Source: Mycogone perniciosa (Eukaryota; Ascomycota; Sordariomycetes; Hypocreales; Hypocreaceae). Taken from it: a stretch of 64,000 nt of DNA. The notes beneath the pieces are model-generated. The model was not told the DNA's origin. It ran no database searches and saw only the letters and a list, made by a program, of their open reading frames with translations. Position 1 is the first letter of the stretch. Each line of letters opens with the position of its first letter. The translations under genes and the position numbers were made by a program. Location of the stretch: contig JAOALB010000096.1 of assembly GCA_025331125.1 (NCBI GenBank), positions 1 to 64,000 on the forward strand, written 5' to 3'. Shown piece by piece: positions 35,302 to 45,119 of the stretch.

Positions 35302-36310
35302 TTACTCGCTGTATAATCGTAGCACTTCATCAATGTCTGTGGCATCTTCTTGTTCGTCCAGTTCCTCTTCACCACCGTCTTCATCATCCTCCTCATCCTC
35401 CCCCTCATCCTTATTAGGCAGGTCTCTGGGGGTCATCTGGGGCTTGTCCTTGCGGGTGTTCGGATAGGCCTTGTTGTATTCGGCGGCTCCGAGTTCCCGG
35501 ATCTTCTTTAGTTGGTCTTTGGTGGGTCGTTCGATCTTCCCGTTCTTGCGCCTGGGCCGTGCTTCGCAGCTCAGCACTGAGGCCCGATGTGGCCCGTTGC
35601 AATTGGCGCATCGGGGGGGTTGGATGCATACTCCGTGAGAATGTTTGCCGCAGTTGTGGCAGCGTTTCAGCCGGTTGCACGCCCTCGGGTCATGGAAACC
35701 AAGGCATTCGGAGCACTGGGTGATTTGTGACTTCTTCTCAATTTCTCGGGCCAGACCGGAGCATCCGAATAGTCTGAAGCCAGATTTCACCGGCCTTGGA
35801 ACGAGATAGCCCAGTCTCTGACATTGATCGTGCCCCCGTGTTGTGATGGCCTGCATCGCATCGGAGAGGAGGAGGATTGAGCGCATACTCGGGCCTCTTC
35901 CGCCACCAGCGCGTCGATTGGGTAGGTCCCGTTCGCGTCGGTATAGTACCGTGGGACTCTTGGGACTATAAAAACCCGCCATATCTCTGCTTCTTCTAGT
36001 TTCATACCTTTGGTAGCGAAAAATTCTCTGAAGCCAAGGAGTTTGGTGCGCGCGTTGTTGTTTTTCATTCTGATGGCAAAGCCGGTACGGACCTTCTGAA
36101 CTTGCTTGATGTCGTCCAGATTGATACCACAGGCCATACTGACGCTGTTTCTAGTGCCGATGGCAGAGCACTTCCTCCAGTCGTGGTTTGGGGGGATCCG
36201 GAGGAAAACTCTGTCGTCGGCACCTTTGTCTGCTCTGCTGGTATTTTTGGGTGTACTTGGTTGCTGTGCGCTTGTGGAGGTCTTTCGTTGCTCCCCTGTG
36301 CAAGGGGCAA
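35302..36310 (-). mobile_element. Frameshifted LINE ORF1 (gag-like, Tad1-type) relic
   Basis: Reading from 36310 toward 35302, frames 36310-36065, 36137-35787 and 35982-35302 cover one gag-like protein broken by frameshifts. The middle part (AINLDDI-like IRTGFAI pattern, here VRTGFAIRMKN, then EIWRVFIVPRVPRYY) matches the nucleocapsid-like domain of fungal Tad-type LINE ORF1. The last part has three zinc knuckles: CSECLGFHDPRAC, CHNCGKHSHGVC and CANCNGPHRASVLSC. An acidic tail follows and it ends in a real stop at 35302. No ORF2 (endonuclease/RT) follows downstream within the neighbouring 5 kb, so it is a truncated copy, and the frameshifts show it is dead. Confidence 0.75.
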
Positions 36311-36350
36311 CGCCCGGAGATGCTATTCACAGTCAGTAACAAATGTAGCT

Positions 36351-37250
36351 TCAGTCGAGCCGGTTGGCCATACCGTTGTTGTTGATAGCCAATGATGGGG
36401 CTGATATAATAATGTTATTGACCAGCTTCAACACTTTCGAGACATTCTGCCCAACTCCCTTTGAACCAGTTGCAGAAGATCCAGGGAGATTTTCTTCTTT
36501 CAATCGAGAACTAGCCTCTTTCTCTAGAAGAGAGTCTGAAAGTTTGTGAAGATCCTGCGTCAATTCCCGTGCGTCATCTGAGTCGATTGTGTATTCCTTC
36601 TCCTCCACCAACTGGATGAGTCGGGATATGCTTCTATCGAAATCTGGGTCGGCGATCGGCGACATTGGCGGCCTTGCTAGCTCATCCTCAATCGTTGTCG
36701 CCATTGCAGTTATGTTTCCGGACTGTTCATCCAGTTCCATTGCCTCACTCTCAGTGGACTGCCCGGCACTTGATTCCTCCACTTCCTCGACAATCCTAGA
36801 CTCAGATACGCGAAGGCATGCTACATCGTCCTTGATCTGATTAAGTAGCTTGATGATTTCGGATGTTGACGACGCCTGAGTGACATTGAGTTGAAGGTTC
36901 AGCATGAAAATGTGACTCTGAACAATTCTCCGCATCTGCTCCAAGTCCTTTTCATTGACAACAAACTTAAGCCTCTTCCAGACTCTGTCACTCAGACCAT
37001 CTATACCTTTGATGTTGAGACTCTGGATCCTTGATTGGAAATTGGTAATGTCGGCTGCGCACTTTCTTACAGGTTCAGTATGTTCCATGTCACTGCCTGT
37101 GTCTGCCAGTCTTTGCAAAATGCTCTGCAGTTCCGCAACGTCATCGCCAAGTTTCTGGACAATCCGGGGTCCGTTGTTGAACGATGAGAGTACCTCATGG
37201 ATCGCTTGTGCGGAGCGCAACGTGGTACGAAGGATTGCTAGCACATCCAT
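36351..37250 (-). CDS. STAND/NLR-type N-terminal domain protein (Fungal_N-like), possibly truncated
   Basis: Frame from ATG at 37250 (GTG just before) to the stop at 36351, 299 aa. The first 130 residues read like the helical N-terminal domain of fungal STAND proteins: MDVLAILRTTLRSAQAIHEVL, FNNGPRIVQKLGDDVAELQSIL, then an amphipathic helix with the conserved C. The middle has an acidic Ser-rich segment, and the end NVSKVLKLVNNIIISAPSLA is a helix. Related proteins appear to continue beyond this helix. Here only 10 more residues follow, and the dead LINE ORF1 begins 41 bp downstream, which suggests that the element or its insertion clipped the original 3' end. No NACHT/NB-ARC is present. In full proteins this domain acts upstream of cell-death signalling. 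Confidence 0.6.
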   Translation of the reverse strand: MDVLAILRTTLRSAQAIHEVLSSFNNGPRIVQKLGDDVAELQSILQRLADTGSDMEHTEPVRKCAADITNFQSRIQSLNIKGIDGLSDRVWKRLKFVVNEKDLEQMRRIVQSHIFMLNLQLNVTQASSTSEIIKLLNQIKDDVACLRVSESRIVEEVEESSAGQSTESEAMELDEQSGNITAMATTIEDELARPPMSPIADPDFDRSISRLIQLVEEKEYTIDSDDARELTQDLHKLSDSLLEKEASSRLKEENLPGSSATGSKGVGQNVSKVLKLVNNIIISAPSLAINNNGMANRLD

Positions 37251-39651
37251 CACGGGATGATTAGACCCTCAGTCTCGACTGGAAATGTGTTTTGTCACTA
37301 TGCGAACAAGTTATTGTATAACCAAATCAAAACTGGACAGAAAGGCAGAACGCAACGCAGAGATCAATATCATTCACAATCGTATCCGTCTGAGAGAGAA
37401 AGGGAGGCTTAGCTAGCATTAATGGCGGTGTATAGATGATATTCAGCTCAGCCTTGCGATTGAATATCGACAGCGCCACCAAATTGGGCCAAGAAATGCA
37501 GCGTCTGCAGAACCAACCAAAAAAGAGTGGCAATGCAAGGAGTGGGGCCAAGGCTCAATGAAGGGCAGAATATGAGGCAGTGTTGGACCATACATGCCTT
37601 ATGGTGGAAAATATCACACATCAAAATCTGTTTCTACCCCAGAATATAGTGATGGCGAAGTGCAGCCTTGCTAACACAACAGAGGCTTCTCGGTTATGCT
37701 CACTTTCATCTAGCGAATCCGGCCGGTTTCGAGGGATGTTTGAGACTCGATATAGTATTGTGGGTCTCTTTATCCCTGTCCAAGACTTTCGGTCATGGGT
37801 TACTCCGCAGTTGGTTTCTCTGTTATTATGCTAGAGCTATGTATGTTTCAGTTGCGCATCCACTTCGAAATGGTGTCTACCGGGTCTCCGCCCTTCAACT
37901 GGAAGCTATCCAGTCTAAAATCGGAGTTGTTTCGCTCAATTGGACTGTTTTTTTGCTATAGTCCGGTCAAATCACAGACGTTTATTTTCAAGTCGTGTCT
38001 TCGGTCAGATATATATATTCTCAGCAATGCAATAGGTTTAAGAAATCTCTTCTCGAAGTTCTTGTAACAGTTCGTCGCAATTCTCCGCGGCATACTACGT
38101 AGTTTTTTACAAGCTCACTATTGCATATCGCCCACTATTGTCTTGCCAGTTATCCGATCAACACATGCAATGAGTGAATCCTCGTTTACCTTGTAGACTT
38201 CCATTTTTCCAGGGCGTTGATGATAGCCAGAACATTCCGGATCATAGTGATCCTTTCTTACATGCGTGATCCCATCCTGATTGACCCGTCGGTTATTGGT
38301 CTATCCGTGCCGATGTCTTGGGTGTGCAGCGTCGTGATACCGCTTTTATAGATCGTTTCCATTTCATCTTGCCTGTTTTCTTGCGTGTGTTTGCGTGTGC
38401 GACCTGTGAGCACCTTTTCGAGCAACAAATTATCTCAATATCGCGAATATGCCATCATTTACAATTCACTTCCGTACCCCATCGTATACATAAACGCCAC
38501 AACACACAAAGTCAATGCGAAACTGACCGTAGTTCTCAGCTTTTTTACTGCCTTGATTATTTTTCCCACGCCATATCCATAGCATGTGGGTTAAAGGAGA
38601 CAGGGGATACGCAAGGCAGCGAGAGTTCAATGATCTGCCAGAGGGTGGATGCCATGTGTGCTCTGGAATTCAAAAAGATTCTCAGAGGAAAAGGCAACCT
38701 TCATCTTGTAACGAAGCGATCAGACAACTGCATGCGAGTCGCATAAATCTATTCTTGGATGGATCCTAAGCTCTTACAACAAATGGATGGCTAGGACGAT
38801 TAGACTAGGCATTTTCAGACGTACATATCCTGCGCATGGCCTGCGGCTATGCCGAAAACCAGGGGCCATACCTACAACCAAGATTCTTGATTGCAAATGT
38901 CGCTCCCAACAGCCCTACGAATTAGTATTGCGAAAACCGTTTTCAAGCGATAATATATCCAATAAACCCATAATTAACCGCTCTTAGGTCGATATAAGAC
39001 TGACTGTTATATGGAAAGATCAGTGTATCAATCAGCATAAATCAAGGTGCCAACAGCTCAGCAAGGCTGTATTTCTGACTGAAATCAGGGAAATAATATA
39101 AAAGTGTAGAACGAGTTATATTCAAACGTCTACATAACCAGTAAATGGTTAGGTATGTTTATATAACTAATAGGTATATAAAAAATAATTCCTTGATATT
39201 ATGTATTATAAAAAGTGTTTTTTATAATATTGAAACAAAAATAAGAAAATATATAAAGAAACAAGACATATTGAATGAAAGTTTCAAGCTTAGTAAAAGT
39301 TATTACTTAAATTTATGACTATAATAAAGCACAATATAGTTAGATAAATTATGAAAGTATATAAAATAACGCTTAATTCTGCTAAAAGAGAATATACCAT
39401 AATAGTATCTATATATATACAGATAGCTATTACTAGAAGGAAGGGAAAGAGAGCGCTATAAGCGCCAATATGGTTTTTTATATCGCGTAAGCGATATATA
39501 TGTCAGCAGATAGCGCCAGCTAGTACGCGTTAATACTTACTGGCGGATATCCCTAACCTTAGGTACAGCTTCTTAAAACTATTCTATCAGCTTTCCTTCA
39601 AAATATCCACTAGAAAAGTGGAAATAATGAAGCTGTAAGAGTTGGTTTAGT
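37251..39651. other. 2.4-kb region without genes, AT-rich in its last 650 bp
   Basis: From about 38990 to 39550 the sequence is very A/T-rich with few open frames. Stem-loops lie at 39453-39465 (GCGCT-ATA-AGCGC) and 39481-39496 (TATCGC-GTAA-GCGATA). It might be the remnant of an element exposed to RIP-type C-to-T change. No element ends are found. Confidence 0.5.
39453..39496. repeat. Two adjacent GC-capped stem-loops in AT-rich DNA
   Basis: GCGCT/AGCGC arms around ATA (39453-39465) and TATCGC/GCGATA arms around GTAA (39481-39496). They stand out because the surroundings are A/T only. Confidence 0.7.
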
Positions 39652-40386
39652 CTAATAATTGTTGCAACGTGGGCTATACCGGGGAGGCGGAACACCGTTA
39701 GATTCAACAATAATAATAAGATCCGGATCGCCAGAGCGGCGTCTATAGATAAGTTAGCATAATAGCAATCAGTAACAAAAACAAATACACATACATCCAT
39801 CCACTCTCTTCGGCACAGTAGTCCATAATCTGCTGAAGATAAAACTATTATACTATTAGCCATATTATCAGAGAATGAGTGTAGTTACTTACGCCAACGA
39901 TTCTATAAGGAATCTTGCTGGTTCTGCAACTGTTCTGGTTTTGAAGTGTGAGTTTGGCTTCCTGGTTATCCTTAAGGTAAAGAGTCAAAGAGGCTCCCGG
40001 GGGAAGACTAGGAATCATCGGTTATAGTGAAGCCAAAGACCTCAATGAGCCCCTTACATGGCAACTTGGTCAGCGTAAGGATCCCTCAAGCGAACAACCA
40101 TTTCCCTAAGATCGGCAAAGTATTGAACCCGGGATCCGGAAAGACCCTCAACCAACTTCCAGCACTCATCAGGCCTGACGTCAGCGCTATCTACGCCTTG
40201 TACCCTATCACTGATATCGGTTTTGTTGTAAATGCCGAAAGTAGACGTAGGATCAACATTTGCAGGGTCAAAATTGATGAGCGTGATATCGAGACCATTG
40301 AGACTGCTAGGAATTGGATCTGCAAAAGCAAGCTTGAGTGCAGCGAGGGCCAAGAGAGGCAGGTTAAAAGAGCGATAGGAATACAT
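39652..40386 (-). CDS. Small secreted protein, four cysteines, effector-like
   Basis: Hand-spliced gene with exons 40386-40058, 40007-39893, 39832-39795 and 39742-39652, giving 190 aa. Introns of 50, 60 and 52 nt have GTAAGG, GTAAGT and GTATGT donors and TAG/CAG/TAG acceptors, and frame holds throughout to TAG at 39652. Residues 1-22 form a signal peptide (LPLLALAALKLAFA). The mature protein has Cys75, Cys137, Cys154 and Cys187 (two possible disulfides) and one NKT glycosylation site. No known domain is recognised. A TATA-like stretch lies about 115 bp upstream (near 40498-40510). Exon 1 alone is open to 40054, so without splicing it would seem a 110-aa protein. A second CAG at the exon 3 acceptor could shift the join by one Gln. 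Confidence 0.72.
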
Positions 40387-41528
40387 TTTGGGGAGCAGAT
40401 TCTGTTGCTAATGCAAGAAGTTGCTGACCGTTATTCAGCTTGTCTTTAGATGCTGGCGTCAAGTAAATTATCTGAACCCAAAGGCAGCATCTCTCCCTTT
40501 ATATATATAAAATATAGGCATTGTTTGTAGTCGAAAGTTTAGGTATACGCCTAGTAGAGTAAGGGCCGAAATATGTGTCCGCATTTTCTATACTATATAG
40601 AAAGTTTCCGGGCATAGATCTATTATTTGCGTTAGCTGTGACATCTTACGGTTGACAGAGCAGGGATTATAACGTCGACTGATGTGTACCCTTCTGCGTT
40701 AGAAATCCTGCAAAATCCATGGTGTTAACTTCTAATCCTACCCCCTCCCCCGGAGTTCTGGTCGCTAATTATGCTATTCTCTACCACATCCGTGGCGGAG
40801 CTGGCATTGAAGCCTGCCCAAGACATCCCATCGCTGTCTACAGTGGCATCACAAATTTTGGAATGGCTGAGCGAAGGCTTGCGAGAGGGTGATTGGACCA
40901 AAGTCTTCTTGTGTCACATAACATATATGGTCACTTATCCACGCATATTGCGTGGAGCTTCACTTTTGCTGGATTTGTGGTCTGACATCTTGCCTACTGG
41001 CTCTTGTGCATCATTGGACCTTGGCAGTGGCGTGGGGAGGCCGGTAACAGCGACAGTATCAGATTCGCTCCCGCTGTGCAATGATCCTCTGGGACCGCAT
41101 CACGGCGGATATCCCAACATATACCGTCGAGTGGACCGAGGGCAGGGGCTCAGCGCCCCCCAGGTTGGCAGCCGCTGACGAAGGTACGAATGAGCCATTC
41201 AGAGCCGACACCGAGAAGCACGAGAAGCAGATTGCCTCGGCCAACATCTTCGGCCGCACAACATCAAACTACTTCTGCCTACCAAGCAATCCAGAGCTCC
41301 AGGCGCCACGGGCGACAGTTGACCAGCGGGCACCAAGGAGGCCTTCATTGAAATCACAAAGTATTATACGACCGATTCAAATCTGGACTGACGCTTGGCC
41401 GTAGTTACGTAAGACGTAGGCACCCAATCAGACGCTCACTTCTCTCCTCTCCTATCTACTCCTCATACTCCGTACACGAAAGGCAGAATCTGGCCACCTT
41501 TCCCACCCACAGACGTCCACGTCCTCAC
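40387..41528. other. Intergenic with two unassigned frames
   Basis: Frames at 40771-41178 and 41081-41404 (+) are moderately long and overlap out of frame. I see no domain, and they could be a decayed gene. The last 120 bp are the F-box-like gene promoter. Confidence 0.35.
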
Positions 41529-42863
41529 ATGTCTAACGAAGAAAGGCCTTGCTATCTCGGCGCTCTCGCGCCCGAGCTCATTGATAACATCTTATTTCAC
41601 TTGGACTCGGTACGCGCCCTGGGCAACTTCATCACTACCTCGCGCTTTATCTATCGGCGCTTCGAGGGGCGACAAGGGCCCATCGTCTTACATGTCCTGC
41701 ACAATGAGCTCGGCCCTGTTTTGACAGACGCCATATTCCTCAGCCAATTTCCTTACGCAGACCCCGGCGAGAGCCCAGAAAATTGGATGGTGTATTGGGA
41801 TGGCATCCACACCATGGCCGCTGTATACAGGGACCTGTTGGGCAGTGGCAGTGGCGGTGATATATCCGTCCCGAGCTTTACGGAACTGACGCAACAATGC
41901 CTCACGCTCCATAGGATGAATTTCCTTGCCAATACGTACTTTGCAGCACAGCTGCGCTGGTTCGACAGCGAGAGGCAGAAAGGTGAGGAGGGTAAGGGTG
42001 AGGGACCGGCTACAGCGCCGGCTACTGAACCGCCCTCGCGCGCGGAGCGGCTGCGGGTGCTGCGGGCGTTTTACCGCCGCCAGATCATCTGCAACGCCTG
42101 GGCGCCAACCAAACGCGAACCCCAGTGGTTGGACCAGGACATGGCCGCCATCAGCAACACCAGTGACCACCAGGGCACACGCCTGGGCCTCTTCGCTGCC
42201 TTTGAGCCCTGGGAGCTGCAGCAGGTCGATCACGTCGACCACTTCGTCACGCGGCTGTGCTCATTGCTCTCTCTCGCCGCAGAGAAGGCAGCGCAACCCA
42301 TCAGCGAGGCTGAGTTTGGCCATCTTTTCTCACACTCAGACCTCTTAGTGCAGTACATGCGGAAGCACCCGAGCATCACTAACGCTGCGCTCCGCACCCC
42401 AGTGGTATCGCCAATGCGGCTGGGCAGCCAGTTTACAAAGCGATATTCGCTGCTTTGCCTTGAGTTTGCCTGGCAGAGCCACCGGTTAGACAGTTTCCCG
42501 GACCCGGCAAGAGACCCACGTGAGCAACAACAACAACAACAACAGCAGCAGCAGCAGCAACAGGAGGAGGAGGAGGAGGAGGAGAAGGAGAAGGGGGTTG
42601 AATTCATCAGGGATGCCGTCGACCTGCCCCCGTTCGGCTGGGTGGACGCACTAGACGGGCGCTACGTGAACTGGTTTGGAAACGCGCTTGTCGAGGCCAT
42701 TCCCAGGACGCCGGACGAGAAGGAAGAGACATACCGCGCGCGCTATTTTTCAGTAGAATTGTGGAGAGGCGCCGGGTTTGCCTTGTGGGATCAGAGGCGG
42801 GTCGAGGCTATCAAGGAACTGGACCAACTGAGGGCTTTACAGACAGGGTGGGTTGTGTACTAG
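41529..42863 (+). CDS. F-box-like protein with polyQ/polyE tract
   Basis: Single exon, 444 aa. Residues 10-45 (LGALAPELIDNILFHLDSVRAL then ITTSRFIYRRF) read like an F-box-type helix bundle, as in many fungal F-box-like proteins that recruit SCF targets. The remainder is helical with Trp/Arg-rich stretches and matches no domain I know. At 42524-42593 a (CAA/CAG)n then (GAG)n repeat encodes 13 Gln followed by 8 Glu, which is likely length-variable between strains. Codon use is GC-rich, like the core genes. The Vps24 gene is convergent 265 bp away. Confidence 0.62.
   Translation: MSNEERPCYLGALAPELIDNILFHLDSVRALGNFITTSRFIYRRFEGRQGPIVLHVLHNELGPVLTDAIFLSQFPYADPGESPENWMVYWDGIHTMAAVYRDLLGSGSGGDISVPSFTELTQQCLTLHRMNFLANTYFAAQLRWFDSERQKGEEGKGEGPATAPATEPPSRAERLRVLRAFYRRQIICNAWAPTKREPQWLDQDMAAISNTSDHQGTRLGLFAAFEPWELQQVDHVDHFVTRLCSLLSLAAEKAAQPISEAEFGHLFSHSDLLVQYMRKHPSITNAALRTPVVSPMRLGSQFTKRYSLLCLEFAWQSHRLDSFPDPARDPREQQQQQQQQQQQQQEEEEEEEKEKGVEFIRDAVDLPPFGWVDALDGRYVNWFGNALVEAIPRTPDEKEETYRARYFSVELWRGAGFALWDQRRVEAIKELDQLRALQTGWVVY
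42524..42593 (+). repeat. Coding CAA/CAG then GAG repeat
   Basis: About 13 CAA/CAG codons plus eight GAG codons inside the F-box-like gene. It is a replication-slippage hot spot. Confidence 0.95.
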
Positions 42864-43128
42864 TACATAGTAGGTACTAGTTGTGGAACTAGTCATGGAG
42901 TACTCCGTACGTACGAGTATATTATCTATCTTGAACTAAGGAGGATAAAGACGAGAGTCACTTGTTTTCGATGCTGCTTCGCTATATGCTATATGCGCCT
43001 AGAGCTGGGGTTATATGCTCTAGGATTAGTATTGTTTTATGTATATTGGATACGAAGTACGGAGTACACCGACTTGAAATGGTTCACAGAACATAAATAT
43101 CAAGGACAGGAAACGGTCCACCGAACAC
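42864..43128. other. Spacer between convergent genes
   Basis: Carries TACGGAGTAC-type words at 42897-42910 and 43058-43067. No gene seen. Confidence 0.5.
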
Positions 43129-43935
43129 CTAACTCCTCAAGGCCTCGAGCCTATTTTGCATCCGGTCCATCATTGCCTTCGTATCCTCCCCCTCCTCCTC
43201 CTCCTCCTCCTCCTCCTTGTTATCCTGCTGCGGGGTTGTAGCAATGAGTTCTAGAGCGTTCAGGACTGTAGACGGCTTCCCAGTAGCAGACATACGGTCC
43301 TTAAGGATCTCTCCCAATACCTTATCAACCTCCCCCTGAGCAGCCTCCTCCTCAAACTCATCAAGGCTATCCTCGGGCAGGCTCTCCTCAACCATTTCCT
43401 CAATAATGCCCGCCTTCATCAGCTCTTTAGAAAGCTCCTGCATCGTGCCCGCCAGCTCGGGCAGGCGGATAAGCGAGTTGACGTCGCGTATAACGCTGAC
43501 ACTAGCGCGTATACTGCCCTCAATCTTACGGACCGCAAATGCCTCGTTGATTTGCATCTGTACACTGCTAAGTTGCGCCTTGGACGTCACCAGGCGGGCT
43601 GACGTTCTGCGGCATCGTATCAGCTCCTGCGCAAAGGCTCGCACCTCCTTATGCGCCTGCGCCTGCCGCTGCGGGTCCCGCGCCGCCCGCTTGTCTGCTT
43701 GTAGGACTAGGTTCTTCGCCTTGGTTTCCTGCTGCTTCATGTGTGCAATGTCGCGGTCCAGTTTGCGGGCGTTGGACCGGATAAGTGCGTTGCATTTTCG
43801 GAGCTGTTTGCGTTTCGCGCGAGTTGTCAGCGAAGCATGACGATGGTGCACGATGCTAAGAGTGATAAGGCTGGAAGGCGGACCTACCTGTGCCTGAGGG
43901 TCAGGCTTTACGAAAATCGCCTTGAGGTTTTCCAT
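43129..43935 (-). CDS. vps24: ESCRT-III subunit Vps24 (CHMP3)
   Basis: Polymerises on endosomal membranes with Snf7 and Vps2 to bud intralumenal vesicles. Exons 43935-43888 and 43803-43129 encode 240 aa. The 84-nt intron (GTAGGT...CAACAG, CTGAC branch) stays in frame if ignored but would insert a foreign stretch. When removed, the family start reads MENLKAIFVKPDPQAQ then LRKCNALIRSNARKLDRD, matching Vps24. A basic alpha-1 helix is followed by acidic helices, and the C-terminus carries a long Glu-rich run and MMDRMQNRLEALRS, a plausible MIM for Vps4. Its 5' exon is only 16 codons. Confidence 0.92.
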   Translation of the reverse strand: MENLKAIFVKPDPQAQVGPPSSLITLSIVHHRHASLTTRAKRKQLRKCNALIRSNARKLDRDIAHMKQQETKAKNLVLQADKRAARDPQRQAQAHKEVRAFAQELIRCRRTSARLVTSKAQLSSVQMQINEAFAVRKIEGSIRASVSVIRDVNSLIRLPELAGTMQELSKELMKAGIIEEMVEESLPEDSLDEFEEEAAQGEVDKVLGEILKDRMSATGKPSTVLNALELIATTPQQDNKEEEEEEEEGEDTKAMMDRMQNRLEALRS

Positions 43936-44864
43936 CGTGACAACAGAAAGACGGGTAATGCTGGGAGGTTGCAAGAGTGTGTTCTCAGCGTGGAGCGCGT
44001 TAGTGGTGCACTTACCCACCCACAGTGTTTAGCGGCGCCGTTATGCTCAGGAGTGATAGCAGCCTGGGACTGGATCCTGTTTACTGAGCCTTGACGAAAG
44101 TCGGAAGATAAGTCGAGGTCGAGATGTGATGAGCGGGAGAATTCAGAGGTCTCAGACGAAAAGCGGAGGGGACACACAAGCCAGGATGTTTGGAGGGGCA
44201 GAATTGAGAATGCTGGGGTGAGTTCGAGGCAGCAAGGGTTTGAGAATCGATATTGATGACAATACGGAGTAGCCAGCGCTTAGAGAGTGCGTGCGCTTAC
44301 TTACTAGCGCTGATTCGCTGGTTGGAACCACCAGAAAATGATTCCCCATGAGAATGCAGCTTCAGGTTGAATTGACGCTGTCCGGTCTGCCGGTATGGCC
44401 AACCTGTTCTTTCCCTGGATCAAACATCATTATAGAGGAGAGCCTTGTGCCTCTATGAAGCCCGTTCTGAGGCGTTCTCAGGCCCGCCGACGGTCATATT
44501 GGGCCAACATACAAAGGCCATGGGGACATATATCGGGCCAACATACAAAGAACATGGGAACATAGATCGGCCCAAGGCATAGAGATCATGGGAAGAAGTA
44601 ATGTAGATGAAGGGCTGTTATTTTCTATAAGAGGAGTGGGAGACCTCAAGATGAACGACTCATCATCCACTCTTACGCATCACAACACCCATCTCTTCCG
44701 CCTATCATCTCAATTCATCCTCAAAAGTACCTAGGCAGGCATACTACAGCCGTCGGCAACACAGCATTAGACCGTCCCTTTTGCCCTTCCCATTATTATT
44801 GTCTCCAAACACCTAGTGTCAACAAGCGTCAAAGTCGCCAATCACAGTCATCATCGTCATCACC
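43936..44864. other. Intergenic, no gene seen
   Basis: Promoter of Vps24 on the left. The right side contains an imperfect tandem of about 40 bp (ATATATCGGGCCAACATACAAAG and related) near 44480-44580. Confidence 0.45.
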
Positions 44865-45119
44865 ATGCCCAGAAACCAAGAGACGTGCTCCCAGTGCGGT
44901 GCCTGGAGCCGTGGGATAGCAGAATATATACAGATATCGGTCCGGTGCCCAGATAAAGTTCAATGCCACACCTGTACATGATTTGCAGGACGACTCATGA
45001 AGTGCTGCGGTAACTCGCAGTGCGCTTACGGCTATAGAATATGCCTTCTTTGCAGGGGCACCGGGACGAAGAGGGAGCATCGGAAGTGCACAGTACGGAC
45101 GCACGTTGACTACGTCTAA
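44865..45119 (+). pseudogene. Zinc-ribbon (CxxC-rich) small protein frame interrupted by an in-frame TGA
   Basis: From ATG 44865 to TAA 45119 there is one frame of 84 sense codons with a single TGA at 44979-44981. Both halves look coding: CSQCGAW, CHTC before the stop; KCCGNSQC, CLLCRGTGTKREHRKC and a THVDYV end after it. The CxxC-x-G-x-G style motif is that of DnaJ-like zinc ribbons. No intron removes the TGA while keeping frame, since a donor-acceptor pair across it shifts the frame. It might be a young pseudogene (C-to-T of CGA) or a read-through case, though the base after TGA (T) is not the strong UGA-C context. Confidence 0.55.

Noticed and set aside
38990..39550. A possible centromere or autonomous replication sequence in the AT-rich tract
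   Set aside because: Too short and without supporting repeats; AT-rich decay is a simpler reading.
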